From Bacillota bacterium (lineage in GTDB: Bacteria; Bacillota; UBA4882; UBA8346), in assembly GCA_023429995.1 (NCBI GenBank), contig JAEZCE010000052.1, forward strand, positions 1-64,000: a DNA stretch of 64,000 nt, given 5' to 3'. Made by a program: the position numbers and the translations under genes. The notes below the pieces were generated by a model. That model worked only from the letters and a program-made list of their open reading frames with translations. It did no database searches and had not been told where the DNA came from. How positions within the stretch are numbered: the stretch's first letter is position 1; every line of letters starts with the position of its first letter. Positions 50,482-59,620 of the stretch are shown piece after piece.

Positions 50482-51459
50482 ATGATTAGGATTCTAGAAA
50501 TTAAGCAATGGCTGATCCTGTTGCTGCTAGTAATGATGGAACTCCCGGCATTTGCAGCCGGAGTTGGCAATGGAACCTCTATGGTAACTTTGGAGATTCC
50601 TACTTCGATAACGGTTAGCGGTTCTCAATTATATCTATCGGATTTAGGAGTGGTCCGGAGTGGGCAATCCGATGTTAGTAATTATCTTCGACAAGTAGAA
50701 TTGGGACCCGTTCCGATTCCGGGGCAACAGAGAGTTTTAAATCGTGATTATTTAAACGCAATCGTAAAACAATATCGTTTTCCATTTACGATCCAATTCC
50801 AAATGGGCGATACAGTTGTTGTCAAATCGTTGGCCACCCGAATTGAGGCGGAAAGTATTCAAAAAGCCATAGATACATTGGTGGCCGGAAAAAAAACTTA
50901 TTTTTTGAAACGCTGGGTGGAAATACGAAATATTCCCGAAAAAATCATTGTAAGCCCGGGAGAATGGAAGATTGAGGCTTCATTCGCAGGAAATCCGGTG
51001 GAAGTGGGTCCGGTACTTTTTAAAGTGATCTTAACAAAAGGAACTGAGAGCAGAGTTTTGAACATAAGTGGAAAACTCAGAGCGACGGCTCGCGTTTATC
51101 GGGCAAGTAGGAATATATCTTATCAATCCGTGATTAATTCCTCTGATTTTGAATTGGTGGAAATGGAATTGGAAAGCGGCAAGGAATATCTGGGGGAGAT
51201 TCAATCCGGCAACCGGGTAACCAAATTGATCCGACAGGGAGAAATTTTACGGAAAGATTGGGTTCAGCCTCTGCCGTTGGTTTCCAAGGCTCAAGAGGTT
51301 AAGGTGATTGTGAAGGATGAGAATGTTGCCATCAGCATTTTAGCAACAGCAAAGTCCGATGGATGGCTCGGAGATGAGATTATGATTATCAACCCTTTCA
51401 GCCACAAAATGTTCAAAACGAGGGTTACGGGAAAAGGCACTGTCGAACTCAATTTGTAA
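50482..51459 (+). CDS. flgA: Flagellar P-ring assembly chaperone FlgA
   Basis: A signal peptide (residues 1-25), then the FlgA pattern with a SAF-like domain: ARVYRASRNISYQSVINSSDFEL, GNRVTKLIRQGEILRKDWVQPLPLV, then KVIVKDENVAISILATAKSDGWLGD and IMIINPFSHKMFKTRVTGKG. FlgA helps FlgI assemble the P-ring outside the cytoplasmic membrane. It is long (325 residues). The ATG has only a weak ribosome site and probably relies on coupling to flgG. P-ring genes are rare in monoderm Bacillota. Confidence 0.9.
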   Translation: MIRILEIKQWLILLLLVMMELPAFAAGVGNGTSMVTLEIPTSITVSGSQLYLSDLGVVRSGQSDVSNYLRQVELGPVPIPGQQRVLNRDYLNAIVKQYRFPFTIQFQMGDTVVVKSLATRIEAESIQKAIDTLVAGKKTYFLKRWVEIRNIPEKIIVSPGEWKIEASFAGNPVEVGPVLFKVILTKGTESRVLNISGKLRATARVYRASRNISYQSVINSSDFELVEMELESGKEYLGEIQSGNRVTKLIRQGEILRKDWVQPLPLVSKAQEVKVIVKDENVAISILATAKSDGWLGDEIMIINPFSHKMFKTRVTGKGTVELNL

Positions 51460-51504
51460 TAGTGTTCACTGACCTACATTAGATAGCTTAAAGAGGTGAT
51501 CGTA

Positions 51505-52638
51505 GTGAGATTGAAGAATCTACAGGTGACTATCATAGCGATTGTGTCGATGATCATAGGTGTGATTGCTCTTTCAACGGACACTTTTGCAGAAACCATG
51601 AGCAGTTCTACCCGAATAAAAGATATTGCAAAACTGCAAGGAATACGGAATAATCAACTGACCGGGATGGGAATCATCGTTGGGCTTAATGGAACAGGCG
51701 ATAGTTCCAGGGCCAACACTCAAATGGTCATCAATATGTTGGCCAAATGGGGGATTATGGTTACCCCGGCTGATTTAAAGGTTAAAAATGTCGCTGCAGT
51801 CATGATTACTGCGATACTTCCTCCATATTTACATATAGGGGAAACCATGGATGTTCAAGTCGCTTCTCTGGGAGATGCTAAAAGTCTTCAGGGAGGAACC
51901 TTATTGCAGGCGCCTCTAAACGGGGCCGACGGTAAGGTCTATGCCATGGCGCAAGGTCCGGTTTATATTGGAAGTCCTTCATCGGCCGGCGGGGGTGGCA
52001 ACCAGCGGAACAGTGGGACTGTGGGGATTGTGTCCCAGGGTGGAATTGTGGAACGGGACGCGCCGATGCAATTCGATTTAAGCGGTAAGTTAAGGTGGTC
52101 GCTTTATAGTCCGGATTTCACGACCGCTTCCAGGTTGGCGCAAAGCATCAATGAAAACATTGCTCCCGGAGTAGCCAAAGCGCTCGATATGGGCTCAGTG
52201 GAAGTAATGGTCCCCCGTGAAAAAAGCATGGATCCCATAGGGTTTATTTCCGAAATTGAAAATTTGTCTATAACTCCGGATGGGATTGCCAAAGTCATTA
52301 TCAATGAACGGGATGGTACGGTTGTCATCGGGGATAAAGTTAAAATAGCCCCGGTAGCAGTTACTTGCCGGAATATCAGTGTTAAAGTCAATACCCCGGT
52401 TAATAATGATACGGGACAGAACGGTACAGTGGCAGCCAATAGCGAAAACGGCACAGAAAATGATCCGTTGGCGGGTTATGGTAATAGTGGCAGAGTCTTG
52501 GTTTTACCGGATGGGACGACGATCGGTTCAATTGTTCGCGCTTTGAATGCCGTGGGAACTACTCCCCAAGATATCACAGCCGTAATCGTTGCGATTAAAG
52601 AAGCCGGCGCTTTATATGGCACCCTGGAATTTCAATAA
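51505..52638 (+). CDS. flgI: Flagellar P-ring protein FlgI
   Basis: The GTG at 51505 follows GAGGTGATCG. The 377-residue protein has a signal peptide and the FlgI landmarks: RIKDIAKLQGIRNNQLTGMGIIVGLNGTGD, NVAAVMITAILPPYLHIGETMDVQVASLGDAKSLQGG, and a C-terminal SIVRALNAVGTTPQDITAVIVAIKEAGALYG stretch. The P-ring is a bushing for the rod in the peptidoglycan layer. An L-ring gene (flgH), which sits between flgA and flgI in diderms, is not in this cluster. Confidence 0.95.
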   Translation: MRLKNLQVTIIAIVSMIIGVIALSTDTFAETMSSSTRIKDIAKLQGIRNNQLTGMGIIVGLNGTGDSSRANTQMVINMLAKWGIMVTPADLKVKNVAAVMITAILPPYLHIGETMDVQVASLGDAKSLQGGTLLQAPLNGADGKVYAMAQGPVYIGSPSSAGGGGNQRNSGTVGIVSQGGIVERDAPMQFDLSGKLRWSLYSPDFTTASRLAQSINENIAPGVAKALDMGSVEVMVPREKSMDPIGFISEIENLSITPDGIAKVIINERDGTVVIGDKVKIAPVAVTCRNISVKVNTPVNNDTGQNGTVAANSENGTENDPLAGYGNSGRVLVLPDGTTIGSIVRALNAVGTTPQDITAVIVAIKEAGALYGTLEFQ

Positions 52639-52661
52639 TTCCCTAAATTGAGGAGAATGAT

Positions 52662-52976
52662 ATGGACTCGATGAACTTAAGCGCTATGATGACGGTACAA
52701 AAGCTGAAGGGTCAAAGACAACTTTATCCCCAAGCGACAACTTCGAAACAAAAAGAAACCTTAAAGGCTTGTCAGGATTTTGAGGCTCTGATGATACGCC
52801 AAATGCTGGAAAGCATGCAAAGTTCTCAAAAGATGTTCGGTGAAGGATTTGGTGGAGAATATTTTCAAAGCATGTTCCAAGACGAGATGGCCAAAAGAAT
52901 TGCCGAAAATGGGCAAGGCATCGGGTTAGCGAAAATGATGTACGAACAACTAAATCGTACCAATGATGTTAAATAA
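52662..52976 (+). CDS. flgJ: Rod-binding protein, FlgJ N-terminal domain only
   Basis: The 104-residue protein contains the FlgJ rod-cap domain (CQDFEALMIRQMLESMQSS ... FGGEYFQSMFQDEMAKRIAENGQGIGLAKMMYEQL) but lacks the C-terminal muramidase of enteric FlgJ, as in many Firmicutes and alpha-proteobacteria. It helps rod assembly; a separate hydrolase would open peptidoglycan. TGAGGAG precedes the ATG. It is the last of flgF-flgG-flgA-flgI-flgJ. Confidence 0.92.
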   Translation: MDSMNLSAMMTVQKLKGQRQLYPQATTSKQKETLKACQDFEALMIRQMLESMQSSQKMFGEGFGGEYFQSMFQDEMAKRIAENGQGIGLAKMMYEQLNRTNDVK

Positions 52977-53206
52977 TTAGCCGGAAGTCTTTTTCATGGA
53001 AACAGAAGGGAAACATCGAACGATGGCGAATAGAACTTAATGAATTTTTTAATGGGCTGTAACAAAAAGTAAAAAGGCTCGTTTTATACAATATGTTGAG
53101 CTGTTTTGTGGATGCAGCGATATTGTATACTGGAAAATGGGCTAACGCGCGTCGACGCGGGAAGAACCTTTTAGGCAGCTCGAAAATTAATAAGGGGGAA
53201 GTTCAT

Positions 53207-53995
53207 TTGAAGCCGTTGTCAACGAAACCTGGTAAACCGGCTGGAGCCAAAATAGAGAACAAACAGTCATCGAAGGGATTCGCTGGTTTTTGCAAAAAAA
53301 CCTATAATTTATTATTTCATGATGATGTTTACCTGAGAATATGCGGTTTTTTAATTTTTGGCCTAATCCTTTTCTTCGGAAGCTGGGCTTTTTTCAGTTT
53401 TGCTTATAATAAAATCAATCTGTTGGAAAATTCATTTATGGTCCAGAAATTCTTTAAGCCGGATATTATGAAAGGTGTCGGTCCTTGGGCGGCTAAATTA
53501 TTTGGCTCCACCAATGCCGATGTTATTAAGAATTTTGGTATCTGGGGCAATGTGATCCTGTTAACCTTTGAAAATTTCTTGAATAATTTGATCTTTGTGT
53601 TGATTTTTATCTTTTTCTTCAATTTCTTCAGAGTGGGACGCTGGAATATGAGTTTGATTTATTTTGCTCTTTATTCAATCATGTGGGGCGCAGTAATTGG
53701 AACCCTTTCTTTACCTTTCCCAACGGGTTCGGACCGGGTTTTAGGATCTTTAATTCTCTTTGCTCGTTATGGTTTGTGGATATGGTTCTCTTATCTGTTG
53801 CTGATCGTTTCCACAACCCAATTTACCTGGTTGGCCTCACCTAGCTGGCTTGACTGGAATTGGGAGAAAAAACGGAATTTTTGGCCGGTTCGTTTTACTC
53901 CGGATCAACGGGAAGTATTCATATACGGCTTGTTGTTTTTATTAGCCTCCAGTTTTGCCGAGGCCCGAATCTTTGTTCACTATAATTTCTTCTAA
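53207..53995 (+). CDS. Hypothetical polytopic membrane protein
   Basis: TTG 53207 follows AAGGGGGAAG and gives a 262-residue product; an ORF open further upstream lacks a site. A basic 35-residue N-terminus is followed by about six hydrophobic helices (IGF-type starting at residue 47; others near 110, 140, 165, 190 and 235). It ends in FAEARIFVHYNFF. I do not recognise the family. A TATACT-like -10 (53126-53131) may be its promoter. It is flanked by the flagellar cluster and a terminator. Confidence 0.65.
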   Translation: MKPLSTKPGKPAGAKIENKQSSKGFAGFCKKTYNLLFHDDVYLRICGFLIFGLILFFGSWAFFSFAYNKINLLENSFMVQKFFKPDIMKGVGPWAAKLFGSTNADVIKNFGIWGNVILLTFENFLNNLIFVLIFIFFFNFFRVGRWNMSLIYFALYSIMWGAVIGTLSLPFPTGSDRVLGSLILFARYGLWIWFSYLLLIVSTTQFTWLASPSWLDWNWEKKRNFWPVRFTPDQREVFIYGLLFLLASSFAEARIFVHYNFF

Positions 53996-54029
53996 ATTAT
54001 AGGATAAGGATTGGATAGTGCGAGATATA

Positions 54030-54063
54030 AGGGGACTTCCGTGAAAATAAGGAAGTCCTTTTT
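54030..54063 (+). terminator. Terminator after the membrane protein gene
   Basis: GGACTTCC and GGAAGTCC arms close a ten-base loop and are followed by five T residues. Confidence 0.9.
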
Positions 54064-54113
54064 GATTACTTTTAGCGGATGAAATCGGTATAATATTGTA
54101 GAGGTGATTTTTC

Positions 54114-54713
54114 TTGTCCGAACATTATTATTCGGCTCAGCCAATTTCGGGACACCATTACGGGGAGTTTACCCTGGATTTACGGGGTATTAAACTGCGG
54201 ATAGCCACTGATGCCGGTGTATTTTCAAAGAACCACTTGGATACGGGGACAAAAATATTAATCCAAGCGCTTCCCATCAAAGAGGAATTCAAGACCATCA
54301 TGGACCTGGGTTGCGGTTATGGTCCAATTGGGTTGGTTCTTGCCAAATTGTTCCCGGGATCAACCGTGTATATGAGTGATATTAATGAGCGTGCGGTGGA
54401 ATTGGCGCTGAAAAATGCCGAATCCAATCAAGTAGAAAATGTAAAGATAAAAGCAGGAGAAGGATTTACCGCTTTTCTGGGCCACCAATTTGATCTTATC
54501 GTGACCAATCCACCGATACGTGCCGGTAAACAGGTGATTTACCCCCTTGTTGAAGAGGCTTTTCAGGCTCTACATACCGGAGGATGGTTGGTTGCGGTGA
54601 TTATGACCAAACAAGGCGCAAAAAGCTTGGAAAAAAAATTCACTGAGGTTTTCGGGAATGTTACGGAATGGGAGAAAGAGAGTGGGTATCGGGTAATAGC
54701 CAGTCGAAAATGA
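54114..54713 (+). CDS. RsmC-like small-domain methyltransferase (YbxB family)
   Basis: The 199-residue protein has the S-adenosylmethionine motif IMDLGCGYGPIGLVLAKLF, the acidic strand VYMSDINERAVELAL and the catalytic-type TNPPIRAGK. It matches the methyltransferase small domain of rRNA guanine-N2 methyltransferases, as in YbxB of Bacillus. The N-terminal YGEFTLDLRGIKLRIATDAGVFSKNHLD is typical. TTG start after GAGGTG. The RNA target is not established. Confidence 0.88.
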   Translation: MSEHYYSAQPISGHHYGEFTLDLRGIKLRIATDAGVFSKNHLDTGTKILIQALPIKEEFKTIMDLGCGYGPIGLVLAKLFPGSTVYMSDINERAVELALKNAESNQVENVKIKAGEGFTAFLGHQFDLIVTNPPIRAGKQVIYPLVEEAFQALHTGGWLVAVIMTKQGAKSLEKKFTEVFGNVTEWEKESGYRVIASRK

Positions 54714-54836
54714 ATTTACCATTATTTTGACTCCTTGATTTTACTAAAAAGTCACCTGTAAAAGGTTTAAAAAGCCTTGATCCGTTCAAACTATGGCTAA
54801 GTGACGGAATTTGCTAAAATACAAGGAGTGAAATTA

Positions 54837-56336
54837 ATGAGCGAAAGCCCTTTGAAAATTTTAGTTCTTGCGGCCGAAGTAGTTCCCTTTGCTAAAACCG
54901 GTGGCTTGGCGGATGTTGCAGGCGCATTACCCAAAGCATTGAAAGAACTTGGTCATGATGTATGGGTAGCCATGCCTCGCTATGGGTTTATTGACCGTGA
55001 GAAATACGGGTTAAGAGAAAACTGGAGTAATTTAGCAGTGCCGATGAATGGACAAACCGAGCAGGCTTCGGTGTATGAAGGCCGGATCGGTGGGAACGTC
55101 CCGGTTTTCTTCATTGAGAACAGCAAGTATTATCATCGGGATGGAATTTATATGTATCATGACGATGCGGATCGTTTTGTCTTTTTTTGCCGGGCAGTTA
55201 TGGAAATGGTTAAGGCGTTTGGGTGGGTACCCGATATCCTTCACTGCAATGATTGGCATACAGCAATTATTCCCAATTGGTTGCAAACGATTTATCGCGA
55301 TGACCCTTTTTTTGAAAAAACAGTCTCGGTTTACACGATCCACAATTTGGCCTATCAAGGCTTATTCGGAAAACGTGTCCTAGAGCTTGCCGGGATATTA
55401 AATTACCAGTCGCTGTTGCCCCCGGAATTAGCTCCTGAAAACCAGGTCAATATGATGAGCCGGGGCATATTTTTTGCTGATGCGATGAACACGGTTAGTG
55501 AAACCTATGCTCACGAAATCTTGACTCCCGAATATGGAGAGGGTTTTGACTGGCTGCTTAAGGAACGGCGGGACCGGTTACACGGTATTTTAAACGGGAT
55601 CGATTATGAGATCAATAATCCGGCTACAGATTCTCACATTTATCAAAATTATGATCTCAATAATCCCGGTCTTAAACTCCAGAATAAATTGGCTTTGCAG
55701 CGGGAGGTCGGATTAAAACCAGAGTCTCATACGCCTTTAATCGGGATGATTTCCAGATTATCCGACCAGAAGGGTTTTGATTTGATTGGCCAGGTTATCG
55801 AAGGGATGATGAATAATCTGGATTTTCAGTTCGTTTTGTTAGGAACGGGAGCTGAATACTATCATCATTTATTTTCGGACATCAAGCAAAGATACCCGGA
55901 GCGGGCCGCTGTTTATCTTACCTTTAACAGCGATTTAGCTCAGAAAATTTATGCCGGCTCGGATATGTTTTTGATGCCTTCACGATTTGAACCTTGTGGA
56001 CTCGGTCAATTACTGGCTTTGCGCTATGGCAGTATACCAATTGTTCGGGAAACGGGGGGGTTGAAAGATACGGTTATTAATTTCGACCCGCGGACTCATA
56101 ACGGGAATGGATTTAATTTTGAAAAATATGACGCCATGGCGATGTATACTGCGATTGTAAGAGCCATCGAAACCTATAAATATGAGGATATATGGCGGAT
56201 ACTCATTCAGCGCGCCATGAGTGCGGATTTTTCATGGAAAAGCTCAGCAGCCAAATATATAGAACTTTACCGTTGCGCAATTACCAATCGGGCTGAGCGG
56301 ACATGGGCAAGAGAATGCGCTAATATAGGAAGGTAA
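54837..56336 (+). CDS. glgA: Glycogen synthase (ADP-glucose)
   Basis: A GT5 family enzyme that extends alpha-1,4-glucan from ADP-glucose. ATG 54837 follows AAGGAG. The 499-residue protein has the N-terminal KTGGLADVAGALPKAL, HCNDWHTAIIPNWLQ, ISRLSDQKGFDLI and the C-terminal FEPCGLGQLLALRYGSIPIVRETGGLKDTV. Both Rossmann domains are complete. It is followed, 11 bases later, by a GalT-like gene; glgC and glgB are not in the window. Confidence 0.94.
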   Translation: MSESPLKILVLAAEVVPFAKTGGLADVAGALPKALKELGHDVWVAMPRYGFIDREKYGLRENWSNLAVPMNGQTEQASVYEGRIGGNVPVFFIENSKYYHRDGIYMYHDDADRFVFFCRAVMEMVKAFGWVPDILHCNDWHTAIIPNWLQTIYRDDPFFEKTVSVYTIHNLAYQGLFGKRVLELAGILNYQSLLPPELAPENQVNMMSRGIFFADAMNTVSETYAHEILTPEYGEGFDWLLKERRDRLHGILNGIDYEINNPATDSHIYQNYDLNNPGLKLQNKLALQREVGLKPESHTPLIGMISRLSDQKGFDLIGQVIEGMMNNLDFQFVLLGTGAEYYHHLFSDIKQRYPERAAVYLTFNSDLAQKIYAGSDMFLMPSRFEPCGLGQLLALRYGSIPIVRETGGLKDTVINFDPRTHNGNGFNFEKYDAMAMYTAIVRAIETYKYEDIWRILIQRAMSADFSWKSSAAKYIELYRCAITNRAERTWARECANIGR

Positions 56337-56347
56337 AGGAGAAAACC

Positions 56348-57433
56348 ATGATTACCACTGCAAAGAGTTCCATAGCCTATTTGGCTGAACTTCTTAACGA
56401 GTTGCCGGACCCTGAAAAAAAATTGTTTGAGCGCATTTTTAGAGTTGATACCACCGTCGGAAAGCTACAGGCGCCGGAAAGTATGGCGGGATGGATTCAT
56501 AAAAATTTTGGTTCTCTCGAAAAAGTCGAAAGTCAAAGAATTACCAAGGTTACCAATTTAATCACAATGGATGGAGCCCTTTTTAATGAAATCCGGGCAA
56601 GCCGGCCGATGGATTGTAAAGTTGATGATGAAGTGCGCCACATTATTGAAAACAGCGCCGGCGATCCTTTCTGTAAACCTACGGAGGGTACTCCTTCCGA
56701 TACCTTTGGTCGGGTTACCGGCAGTCATTGTATTTCTGCCAGTAATGTGGCTAAATACGACGGTTATCATGGGCTGGTGATTTTTAATGAGCATAATCCT
56801 TTAAAGGTGTCCCGGGACGCTATTGTTGATTATTTTGAAACGGGTTTCGAATGGGCCAGAAGAGGCCGGGAACAAGATCCGGAAGCAAAATATTATTTTT
56901 TTATGTGGAATTGTTTGTGGAAAAGCGGCGCTTCGATTATTCACGGTCATGCGCAGATGACATTGACTAAAGGAATCCATTATCCTAAAGTAGAATCCTG
57001 GCGGCGTGTTTTTCAAGGGTATATGAAGGAGCACGGTACATGTTTATTCAGCGACCTTTACAAAGTTCATAACTCACTGGGACTCGGTTGGGAATGGGAG
57101 GGTGGAGTCAAAGGCCTGGTTTACCTGACCCCGATCAAAGAGAAGGAAATTGTATTAATCGCTTCAAAACCGGGAGTTCCCTTATATAATGCCGTTCATA
57201 AAGTATTGGAAAAGTTTATGGGAATGTGCGTAACCAGCTTTAATCTGGCACTATATGTACCGCCACTGGCGCCGACACCCGAAGATTGGAGCGGGTTCCC
57301 GGCTGTGGTAAGGATTGTCGACCGCGGCGATCCAAACAATAGAACCGCCGATTTTGGGGCGATGGAACTTTATGCCGCGAGTGTGATTACCAGCGATCCC
57401 TTCCGGATCGCCGAAGAAATGCAAAAAAATTAA
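56348..57433 (+). CDS. GalT-like HIT-superfamily nucleotidyltransferase
   Basis: The 361-residue protein has SGASIIHGHAQMTLT, an HxHxQ-type motif in the place of the HPHGQ of galactose-1-phosphate uridylyltransferase, and an earlier SHCISASNVAKYDGYHGLVIFNEHNPL segment. It is more diverged than a normal GalT: the first pair of zinc ligands is not obvious. It probably transfers a nucleotide to or from a sugar phosphate. Coupled to glgA (AAAGGAG before the ATG, 11-base gap), which suggests a role in ADP- or UDP-glucose supply; ADP-glucose phosphorylase activity is a possibility, not a fact. Confidence 0.7.
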   Translation: MITTAKSSIAYLAELLNELPDPEKKLFERIFRVDTTVGKLQAPESMAGWIHKNFGSLEKVESQRITKVTNLITMDGALFNEIRASRPMDCKVDDEVRHIIENSAGDPFCKPTEGTPSDTFGRVTGSHCISASNVAKYDGYHGLVIFNEHNPLKVSRDAIVDYFETGFEWARRGREQDPEAKYYFFMWNCLWKSGASIIHGHAQMTLTKGIHYPKVESWRRVFQGYMKEHGTCLFSDLYKVHNSLGLGWEWEGGVKGLVYLTPIKEKEIVLIASKPGVPLYNAVHKVLEKFMGMCVTSFNLALYVPPLAPTPEDWSGFPAVVRIVDRGDPNNRTADFGAMELYAASVITSDPFRIAEEMQKN

Positions 57434-57458
57434 ATATTTTCCAGATAATCGCCGGGGC

Positions 57459-57487
57459 TTGAAAACTGTCGCTAACTGTGGTAATAT
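57459..57487 (+). promoter_or_regulatory. tRNA-Thr promoter
   Basis: TTGAAA (57459-57464) and TAATAT (57482-57487) are 17 bases apart, 22 bases upstream of the tRNA gene. Confidence 0.8.
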
Positions 57488-57509
57488 ATTTTATGCTTCA
57501 TTGAATTTT

Positions 57510-57585
57510 GCCGACATGGCTCAGTTGGTAGAGCAGCGCACTTGTAATGCGCAGGTCCCCGGTTCAAATCCGGGTGTCGGCTCCA
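57510..57585 (+). tRNA. tRNA-Thr (anticodon TGT)
   Basis: Acceptor GCCGACA/TGTCGGC, anticodon stem GCGCA/TGCGC with loop CTTGTAA, T-loop GTTCAAATC and encoded CCA; 76 bases. Confidence 0.98.
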
Positions 57586-57598
57586 TAAAAATTTAAAA

Positions 57599-57621
57599 CC
57601 CTGCTGCGGCAGGATTTTTTA
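57599..57621 (+). terminator. tRNA-Thr terminator
   Basis: CCTGC and GCAGG arms with a four-base loop are followed by a T-run. Confidence 0.88.
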
Positions 57622-58061
57622 TTTTGCTCCCTCCATTCAATGGGGCTGAGATCAATAATGCAATAATGCCCCGAATCTTTATATTGTACCATCCTATTAA
57701 TATTGTTTTTTGATAATTCATAGAATTCATTATATAAGTGAAGCGTTTAAAAGGGGTTTATAGGAGGCTTTTGAAAGAGGGTAAATAGATTGGTAGCTAA
57801 ATTTGGTTACCTTCTTTAATGGCTTGTTTTAGGCTTTTAATGATAACCCGATCTTTTCGAAGAAAATTAAAACGAGATTCCCAGTGAGGGCATATTCTAT
57901 TTTATAGTAGGATCCGGGTAAGTCATTGGGAATTTTTTGTATTTCCTGATTTAACGGTAAAAAGAAACGAATGAATAAAGTTTGTGAAAAATTTGTAAAT
58001 TAATTGGAGGAACTATAGATTTTTTGGTGAACATTTCCAAGAGTAGAGGAGGGGAAAATTC
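57622..58061. other. Non-coding gap before the small gene
   Basis: No ORF of coding quality is seen. ATTCCCA near 57876 and TGGGAAT near 57928, followed by six T residues, could pair over a 40-base loop as an untypical terminator. The last 60 bases are the AT-rich leader of the gene at 58062. Confidence 0.4.
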
Positions 58062-58289
58062 ATGATAAAATATCATGACGTCATTCGTAAACTGACTTCA
58101 AAAGTTGAAAATGATTCCGAATCTCGTAAACAGCTTCCGGTGGGTGTGGACATATTACTCGATCGTATCAAAGAGAAAGGCTTTGTGGTTCATGTGGAGG
58201 AGTTGGAATTCAATAATATCGATATTCAATTAATGAACCAAGAAGATTGCCAAAGGCGTGGACTGTCGTTTGAACATTCGGTTAACTAA
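58062..58289 (+). CDS. Small hypothetical protein, 75 residues
   Basis: The ATG follows a strong GAGGAGGGG site. The product is soluble and charged, opening IKYHDVIRKLTSKVENDSES and ending LMNQEDCQRRGLSFEHSVN; a helix and two strands are likely. I do not recognise it. A strong terminator directly after it and the clear ribosome site argue for a real gene, transcribed alone. Confidence 0.65.
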   Translation: MIKYHDVIRKLTSKVENDSESRKQLPVGVDILLDRIKEKGFVVHVEELEFNNIDIQLMNQEDCQRRGLSFEHSVN

Positions 58290-58290
58290 T

Positions 58291-58312
58291 TGCACCTGCG
58301 GGTGCTTTTTTT
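58291..58312 (+). terminator. Terminator after the 75-residue gene
   Basis: GCACC and GGTGC arms with a TGC loop and seven T residues. Confidence 0.9.
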
Positions 58313-58321
58313 ATGATAAGG

Positions 58322-59620
58322 TTAGTTTTGCAAGCCTAAAATCCAGTTTATCCAGCCTAATACGGTCTGCGCTCTTCGCTCAATCGTGTTGCGGCTGTCG
58401 GCGCCGACTCCGTGAATGTAGCTGTTCCGCATAATATCACAGACCTCTTGCTTACCGGGAATATGGTTCAATTCAAAATATCTTCCCAGGACCTTATAAA
58501 ACACTTCATGCTCAAGAAGGCATTTTACCAGGGATAAATATTTATCTTTGAAATTAAGAGTCATAATTCGCCGACCCAGATCGGTTAATGAATATAATAT
58601 ATCCCCTTGTCCCCGATGTTGCGCGCGGGCGCGACCAATAAGCCCTAAATAAATCGCCGCATTGGTATAATAATCAGTCTGTCGTACATCGAACTGATAA
58701 TTTTGGGTTATGAAATCTTTGGTTAAATCATTTTCGTAAAGCAATCCCAATAAATCAATGATTCGCTCAAATCGATCCGCCTGGGGAAACGGTACGGCCG
58801 GCTCGTTTTTGATTTTGGCGTGGTGAAATACGGCTAAAATATCCCTCAACTCGATTTTGTCCGGTGCTACAGTATATTTTAATTGTTTCACCAACTTGAT
58901 GGAGTTGTATTCATCTTTCCGGTTGAAATTGAATATAAAAAAAGAAAAGCAATCATTGGAGTAAGTCATAAAAACGGGAATTACCGTTTTTTTTAATTTA
59001 CTTTCCCATAAACGGTATGGGTAATAAAGTTGACGGATTAAAAAATCCTCCACCGTATAGTTCTTGGCTTCAACAATAATAAAACTATTCTTACTTTCAT
59101 AGCCGCCATCGATTTCACATTGGGAATTATTAACTTTCAAAGTCTCCAATCGCTTGGATTCCACATTTCTAATGGTAAAATCAAATTGAGTGGTGGACAT
59201 TCTTCCCGAAACAGTCAAGAAGGTTTGTTCACCGGCTATTTCATCCATGATTCCGGCCAGGTAAGCATAATGCAATGCCAGACTTTCAGAATATAGATTG
59301 TTATACCGAATGCTTTCCATAAAACTTGGGGGAGTTATAGTACTAGCCTTAATGTCATCATACTTAACCGACAAATAGGTTTCAAATTTCCCGATGACAT
59401 ATTTTGAGCGGGAAACAGGAAGGATGGCCAGCTGGTTTTTTTGAAAAATTTGGGGGAGATTGGTGAAATGGTCAAACTTAGCCATTAAGCGGGCTTCCCG
59501 GACGGTATTGATGGTGTTGGCTTCAATCTCGAACCTGCCGGAACTTTCAATAGCCTTTAATATGCTGTATTTATCGAATAATTCCTGCCAAGCCTGATCA
59601 TTTTTTGTTAATACAGTCAT
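58322..59620 (-). CDS. Putative type II restriction endonuclease
   Basis: The 432-residue protein lies directly behind a Dam-like methyltransferase gene, overlapping it by 23 bases. The central region has a PD-(D/E)XK-like pattern: CEIDGGYESKNSFIIVEAKNYTVEDFLIRQLYYPYRLWESK (Asp, then E-A-K). The C-terminal part contains a winged-helix-like segment (YTNAAIYLGLIGRARAQHRGQGDILYSLTDLGRRI) that may read DNA. Size and layout differ from DpnII and MboI, so I name it only as a restriction enzyme. The recognition site is probably that of its methyltransferase. Codon use is AT-rich compared with the neighbours, hinting at transfer. Confidence 0.75.
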   Translation of the reverse strand: MTVLTKNDQAWQELFDKYSILKAIESSGRFEIEANTINTVREARLMAKFDHFTNLPQIFQKNQLAILPVSRSKYVIGKFETYLSVKYDDIKASTITPPSFMESIRYNNLYSESLALHYAYLAGIMDEIAGEQTFLTVSGRMSTTQFDFTIRNVESKRLETLKVNNSQCEIDGGYESKNSFIIVEAKNYTVEDFLIRQLYYPYRLWESKLKKTVIPVFMTYSNDCFSFFIFNFNRKDEYNSIKLVKQLKYTVAPDKIELRDILAVFHHAKIKNEPAVPFPQADRFERIIDLLGLLYENDLTKDFITQNYQFDVRQTDYYTNAAIYLGLIGRARAQHRGQGDILYSLTDLGRRIMTLNFKDKYLSLVKCLLEHEVFYKVLGRYFELNHIPGKQEVCDIMRNSYIHGVGADSRNTIERRAQTVLGWINWILGLQN

